From assembly GCF_000189415.1 (NCBI RefSeq), contig NC_015144.1:439501-503500 (forward strand): a stretch of 64,000 nucleotides of DNA, given 5' to 3'. The notes beneath the pieces were generated by a model, which was given only the letters and a program-made list of their open reading frames with translations, searched no databases and was not told where the DNA came from. Shown in pieces: positions 60,818 to 64,000 of the stretch (within the stretch, counting starts at the first letter, position 1; the number at the start of each line of letters is the position of its first letter). The position numbers were made by a program, and so were the translations under genes. The stretch is from Weeksella virosa DSM 16922. GTDB taxonomy: Bacteria > Bacteroidota > Bacteroidia > Flavobacteriales > Weeksellaceae.

Positions 60818-62206
60818 TTATTCCTTTGTTATAACGGCCATCATTTCTGCTTCCACAGCTAGAGTATTGTTTACATATCCTTGTCCTCGCATATGTACAA
60901 TTCCTCTACGAATAGGCGCTAATAAATCCATTTTAAAGACCAAGGTGTCACCAGGAACGACTTTTTGTTTGAATTTTGCGTTTTCAATTTTCATAAAATA
61001 CGTCGAATATTCTTGTGGGTTATCTAATTCTCCCAAAACTAATAGTCCTCCTAATTGTGCCATTGCTTCAATTTGCAAAACGCCAGGCATTACCGGTTCT
61101 TTTGGGAAATGTCCTACGAAAAATGGTTCATTCATTGTGACATTTTTTATCCCAACTAAACTGGTCGGAGTTTTCTCTATCACCTTATCAATCAACAAAA
61201 AAGGAGGTCTATGTGGTAACAAATCTATAATATCATTAATCGTATAGACTGGTTCTTTTGTCAGATCGAATTCTGGTATTTTATTACGTTGTGCCAGCTT
61301 GATTTGTTTATTTAATTTCTTTGCAAAATTAGTATTTATTTTGTGACCTGGCTTCGATGCAATAATTTTTGCTTTTAATTTTGTGCCAATTAAAGCTAAA
61401 TCACCCATTACATCTAGTAATTTATGTCTTGCTGCTTCATTGGGATAATGCAAAGATAGATGGTCTAAAATTCCGTTTGGCTTGATCGATACGTCTTCTC
61501 TGTTAAAGGCTTTGCATAATCGTTCTTTGGTTTGTGGAGTGATTTCTTTATCTACATACACAATGGCATTGTCTAGATCGCCTCCTTTAACCAAGCCTGC
61601 TTCGAGCAGTTGTTCTAATTCGTGTAGAAAACAAAATGTTCTAGAGTTAGCAATTTCTTCTTTAAAGTTTTTGATACTACTTAGGGTTGCATTTTGTGTT
61701 CCTAGGACTTTGGTACCAAAATCTACCATCGTCGTGATTTGATATTCATCGGCTGGGATAGCAGTGATTTCTGAACCTGTTTCTGGATCGGTGAAGGTTA
61801 CAATTTCTTTTATTTTGAAGTATTCCCTTTCTTTATCTTGCTCTACAATCCCTGCATTTTCTATCGCTTCTACAAAAAAGATAGAGGAACCATCCATAAT
61901 CGGTGGTTCTGCATTGTCTATTTCTATATAACAGTTATCGATATCCATCCCTACCAAAGCTGCTAAAACATGTTCGGTAGTATGTACTTTCACGCCCTTC
62001 TTCTCTAAGGTTGTTCCTCGGACGGTGCTCACCACATATTGTGCATCTGCCTCAACCTGCGGATTACCCTCTAAGTCTGTGCGTACAAAAACAAAACCCG
62101 TATCTACGTCAGCTGGCTTGAAGGTTAATTTCACCTGTTTACCTGTGTGTAATCCTACACCTTCTAAAACCGCTTCTTTAGCTAAGGTTTTTTGATAATC
62201 AGCCAT
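60818..62206 (-). CDS. lpxC/fabZ: Bifunctional LpxC/FabZ
   Basis: 462 residues, a fusion. LpxC deacetylase (1-305) with zinc ligands His79 in 'HTTEHV' and His261/Asp265 in 'HKLLDVMGD'. FabZ dehydratase (320-462) with His366 in 'PFFVGHFPKEPVMPG' and Glu380 in 'LQIEAMAQ'. It joins the committed lipid A step with 3-hydroxyacyl-ACP dehydration, as in other Bacteroidota. Between lpxD (4 bp upstream) and lpxA. Confidence 0.97.
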   Translation of the reverse strand: MADYQKTLAKEAVLEGVGLHTGKQVKLTFKPADVDTGFVFVRTDLEGNPQVEADAQYVVSTVRGTTLEKKGVKVHTTEHVLAALVGMDIDNCYIEIDNAEPPIMDGSSIFFVEAIENAGIVEQDKEREYFKIKEIVTFTDPETGSEITAIPADEYQITTMVDFGTKVLGTQNATLSSIKNFKEEIANSRTFCFLHELEQLLEAGLVKGGDLDNAIVYVDKEITPQTKERLCKAFNREDVSIKPNGILDHLSLHYPNEAARHKLLDVMGDLALIGTKLKAKIIASKPGHKINTNFAKKLNKQIKLAQRNKIPEFDLTKEPVYTINDIIDLLPHRPPFLLIDKVIEKTPTSLVGIKNVTMNEPFFVGHFPKEPVMPGVLQIEAMAQLGGLLVLGELDNPQEYSTYFMKIENAKFKQKVVPGDTLVFKMDLLAPIRRGIVHMRGQGYVNNTLAVEAEMMAVITKE

Positions 62207-62210
62207 TTAA

Positions 62211-63236
62211 TTATTTATTTTTTTGTTTTTCTATTTCTTCTAATCTCTTTACAATTTCAGGAAATTTTCTGAAATATACGTATGATCGTCTAAAGTCACT
62301 TGCTTTCATTGCAGGAGAGCCATATAATATTTCTCCGTCGGCAATGTTATCATTGATTCCTGCTTGCGCCTGAATTTGCAAGTTATTGCCTAATTGCAAA
62401 TGCCCTGCTACCCCAACTTGTCCACCTATAATGCAATTTTTACCAATTTTGGTAGATCCTGCCACTCCGGTTTGTGAAGCGATTACAGTGTTTTCGCCAA
62501 TTTTTACGTTGTGCGCTATTTGTATTAGGTTATCTAACTTCACACCTCGCTCGATAATCGTAGAACCCATTGTTGCTCGATCGATTGTCGTATTTGCTCC
62601 AATTTCTACATTGTCATGGATGATTACATTTCCTATTTGTGGTACTTTTCGATACGATCCGTCAGCCATAGGTGTAAAACCAAACCCATCGGCTCCTATC
62701 ACAACATTGCTGTGTAGGGTACAACCTTCACCTACAATACAATCGTTATAGATTTGTACTCCACTATGAATTATCGTATTGTCGCCAATGGTTACTTGAT
62801 CACCGATTGTGCAGTTAGGATATATTTTTACATTGTTACCAATTTTTACATTTTGCCCTATCGATGTAAAACTCCCTATATAAACTTGTTCCCCAAGTTG
62901 AGTGCTTTCTGGGATTTTAACAAAATCATCAATTCCGACTTTACTATTTTTGATGGTTTCGGAATAATAATGGAGAAGCTGTGTAAATGCTTCATATGCG
63001 TCCGCTACTCGGATGATCGTTGCCTCTATCGGTTTTTGCAAATGAAAATCTTTACCGAGGATAACGACACTTGCATGTGTAGAATAGACAAATTGTTCGT
63101 ATTTCGGATTACCCAAAAACGTAATATCACCTGCCTTGCCTTCTTCTATTTTAGCAATATTAGAAACAGTTGTATTTCGGTCTCCCTCAACTGTTCCGTC
63201 TATTATATTTGCAATCTGAGTTGCTGTGAATTTCAT
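62211..63236 (-). CDS. lpxD: UDP-3-O-(3-hydroxyacyl)glucosamine N-acyltransferase
   Basis: 341 residues from ATG 63236 ([18 protein letters not shown]); a TTG 9 bp earlier is less likely. N-terminal uridine-binding domain (1-95), left-handed beta-helix, catalytic His242 in '[19 protein letters not shown]' and a C-terminal helix '[17 protein letters not shown]'. It adds the N-linked acyl chain in lipid A assembly. First gene of the lpx operon, 4 bp from lpxC/fabZ. Confidence 0.97.
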   Translation of the reverse strand: MKFTATQIANIIDGTVEGDRNTTVSNIAKIEEGKAGDITFLGNPKYEQFVYSTHASVVILGKDFHLQKPIEATIIRVADAYEAFTQLLHYYSETIKNSKVGIDDFVKIPESTQLGEQVYIGSFTSIGQNVKIGNNVKIYPNCTIGDQVTIGDNTIIHSGVQIYNDCIVGEGCTLHSNVVIGADGFGFTPMADGSYRKVPQIGNVIIHDNVEIGANTTIDRATMGSTIIERGVKLDNLIQIAHNVKIGENTVIASQTGVAGSTKIGKNCIIGGQVGVAGHLQLGNNLQIQAQAGINDNIADGEILYGSPAMKASDFRRSYVYFRKFPEIVKRLEEIEKQKNK

Positions 63237-63242
63237 AGTTTG

Positions 63243-63250
63243 CAAAAATA
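63243..63250 (-). promoter_or_regulatory. -7 promoter box for the lpx operon
   Basis: TATTTTTG on the minus strand, just before the lpxD ATG. The leader would be very short. No TTG at standard spacing. Confidence 0.35.
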
Positions 63251-63309
63251 TTAATTTATTTCAGATTCTAAAATATATTTTAGACAAAAAAGATCTCTAT
63301 ATTCATCTA

Positions 63310-64000
63310 CTAACTTACTGAATAGAAATGATATCTTTTACTTTCTCTGCTCAAATACAAACTCACTAACTGATGTTCTACTTGAGTAATTTCTTTCATA
63401 GATCCATTTTTTTCGATTATTTTAATAGGCGAAATATATGGATCATACGGCAATACATCTAGCGTATTATAGCCCATCAAATAACTTGCGTCTTCTACAC
63501 CAAACTTATCTTCTATCCTTTTTTGTTCACGATCTAGATATGCTCTTTGTATTGGCTGATTCATCACGATTGCTTTAGGCAACTTCCTGTCTACTAACAT
63601 TAGGCACAATATACGCAATATTTCGTCTGGGTGGTTTGTCCACTCTTTTATAGAGCTCATCACATCATGATCATCTAGCTGCGTAAACATGGCTATTGCA
63701 TGTGGATTTTCTGCAAAATTAGTCTTTTGATGCTCCAAAAAATACGTCATAGCAGAGGTTGCGAAAAGTTTTTCACCTCGCCGCACCAAGTCTTTTGCTC
63801 GGCGTAGTGTCTGAATCAAAATTTGCTCAGCCGTAAAAGAAGTTTTGTGCATATACACCTGCCAATACATAAACATTCTGGCCATCAGAAACTTCTCGAT
63901 ACTGTACAAACCTTTGGCTTCGTACACCAATTCGTTCTCATGAACAGTCATCATCGAGATAATTCGATCGGGATTGATATTGCCCTCTACAACTCCAGTA
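63310..64000 (-). CDS. HD-domain phosphohydrolase, C-terminal part
   Basis: About 230 residues are visible. The frame is open to the right edge (15 further codons, 'TGVVEGNINPDRIISMM'), so the N-terminus and HD motif lie outside. 'GNINPDRIISMMTVHENELVYEAKGLYSIEKFLMARMFMYWQVYMHKT' and the later 'SRESKRYHFYSVS' match the C-terminal region of HD-domain proteins related to dGTP triphosphohydrolases, which follow or precede lpxD in many flavobacteria. Substrate unknown. Confidence 0.85.
   Translation of the reverse strand, partial: TGVVEGNINPDRIISMMTVHENELVYEAKGLYSIEKFLMARMFMYWQVYMHKTSFTAEQILIQTLRRAKDLVRRGEKLFATSAMTYFLEHQKTNFAENPHAIAMFTQLDDHDVMSSIKEWTNHPDEILRILCLMLVDRKLPKAIVMNQPIQRAYLDREQKRIEDKFGVEDASYLMGYNTLDVLPYDPYISPIKIIEKNGSMKEITQVEHQLVSLYLSRESKRYHFYSVS

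Noticed and set aside
1-64000. Mobile elements, prophage, tRNA/rRNA genes and CRISPR arrays
   Set aside because: I saw no transposase, integrase, direct repeats with spacers, or tRNA-like cloverleaf on either strand. The YopX-like gene is isolated and not a sign of a prophage.

Overview
The window is a compact, AT-rich stretch of a member of the Bacteroidota, most likely a flavobacterium of the Weeksellaceae/Flavobacteriaceae type. I infer this from the gene set. There are type IX secretion (T9SS) cargo proteins with C-terminal sorting domains, a PorP/SprF-like protein paired with a gliding-motility-type C-terminal domain protein, and Omp28-family proteins. Other markers are a fused LpxC/FabZ, a three-gene sdhCAB and a carboxypeptidase-regulatory-domain TonB receptor. 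Promoters repeatedly match the Bacteroidota pattern TTG-N(about 17-23)-TAnnTTTG, and there is little Shine-Dalgarno sequence. No tRNA, rRNA, insertion sequence, prophage or CRISPR array was seen; gene order looks chromosomal and mostly housekeeping.

Layout. 1-5879: end of a cytochrome c biogenesis gene, a DJ-1/PfpI protein, fabI, a YopX-like protein, a methyltransferase/glycosyltransferase pair and two tandem paralogues of unknown function. 5886-22631: mainly cell-surface and T9SS genes (PorP/SprF with its large partner, three type A cargo proteins, TlpA-like thioredoxin, DUF6029-like barrel, two Omp28 proteins), interrupted by prfC and an aldehyde dehydrogenase. 22779-26334: a hypothetical protein, an S9 peptidase and an outer-membrane barrel. 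26501-30224: a sulfur-handling cluster (persulfide-dioxygenase-like MBL protein, two rhodaneses, TauE/SafE exporter, small membrane protein, heme-binding lipoprotein). 30495-34770: carbonic anhydrase and sdhCAB. 35063-39958: a possible small RNA or attenuator, an ECF sigma factor with a membrane partner, then a TonB receptor cluster that looks metal-related. 40101-53724: sugar kinase, formyltransferase, sucAB, sensor kinase, ksgA-mgtE, ftsX-DUF3098-uppP-truB and an AraC regulator with a hydrolase. 53896-64000: succinate CoA-transferase, a YgiBC-like group, sucD, an lpxD paralogue, the lpxD-lpxC/fabZ-lpxA-efp operon and the end of an HD-domain gene.

How the parts relate. Central metabolism is well represented: sucA-sucB, sucD, sdhCAB and a CoA-transferase all act around succinyl-CoA and succinate. 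Envelope assembly is covered by the lpx genes, uppP, ftsX and fabI.

The two most interesting signals are not genes. First, the two transcription units of the sulfur cluster carry the same 14-bp dyad at exactly the same distance (22 bp) from a TAnnTTTG box, which predicts one dedicated regulator. Second, the oligomer TCCTACC(A/G)AA occurs about a dozen times in 64 kb, far above chance and mostly on one strand, like a Chi, KOPS or uptake-type motif. All counts were made by eye.
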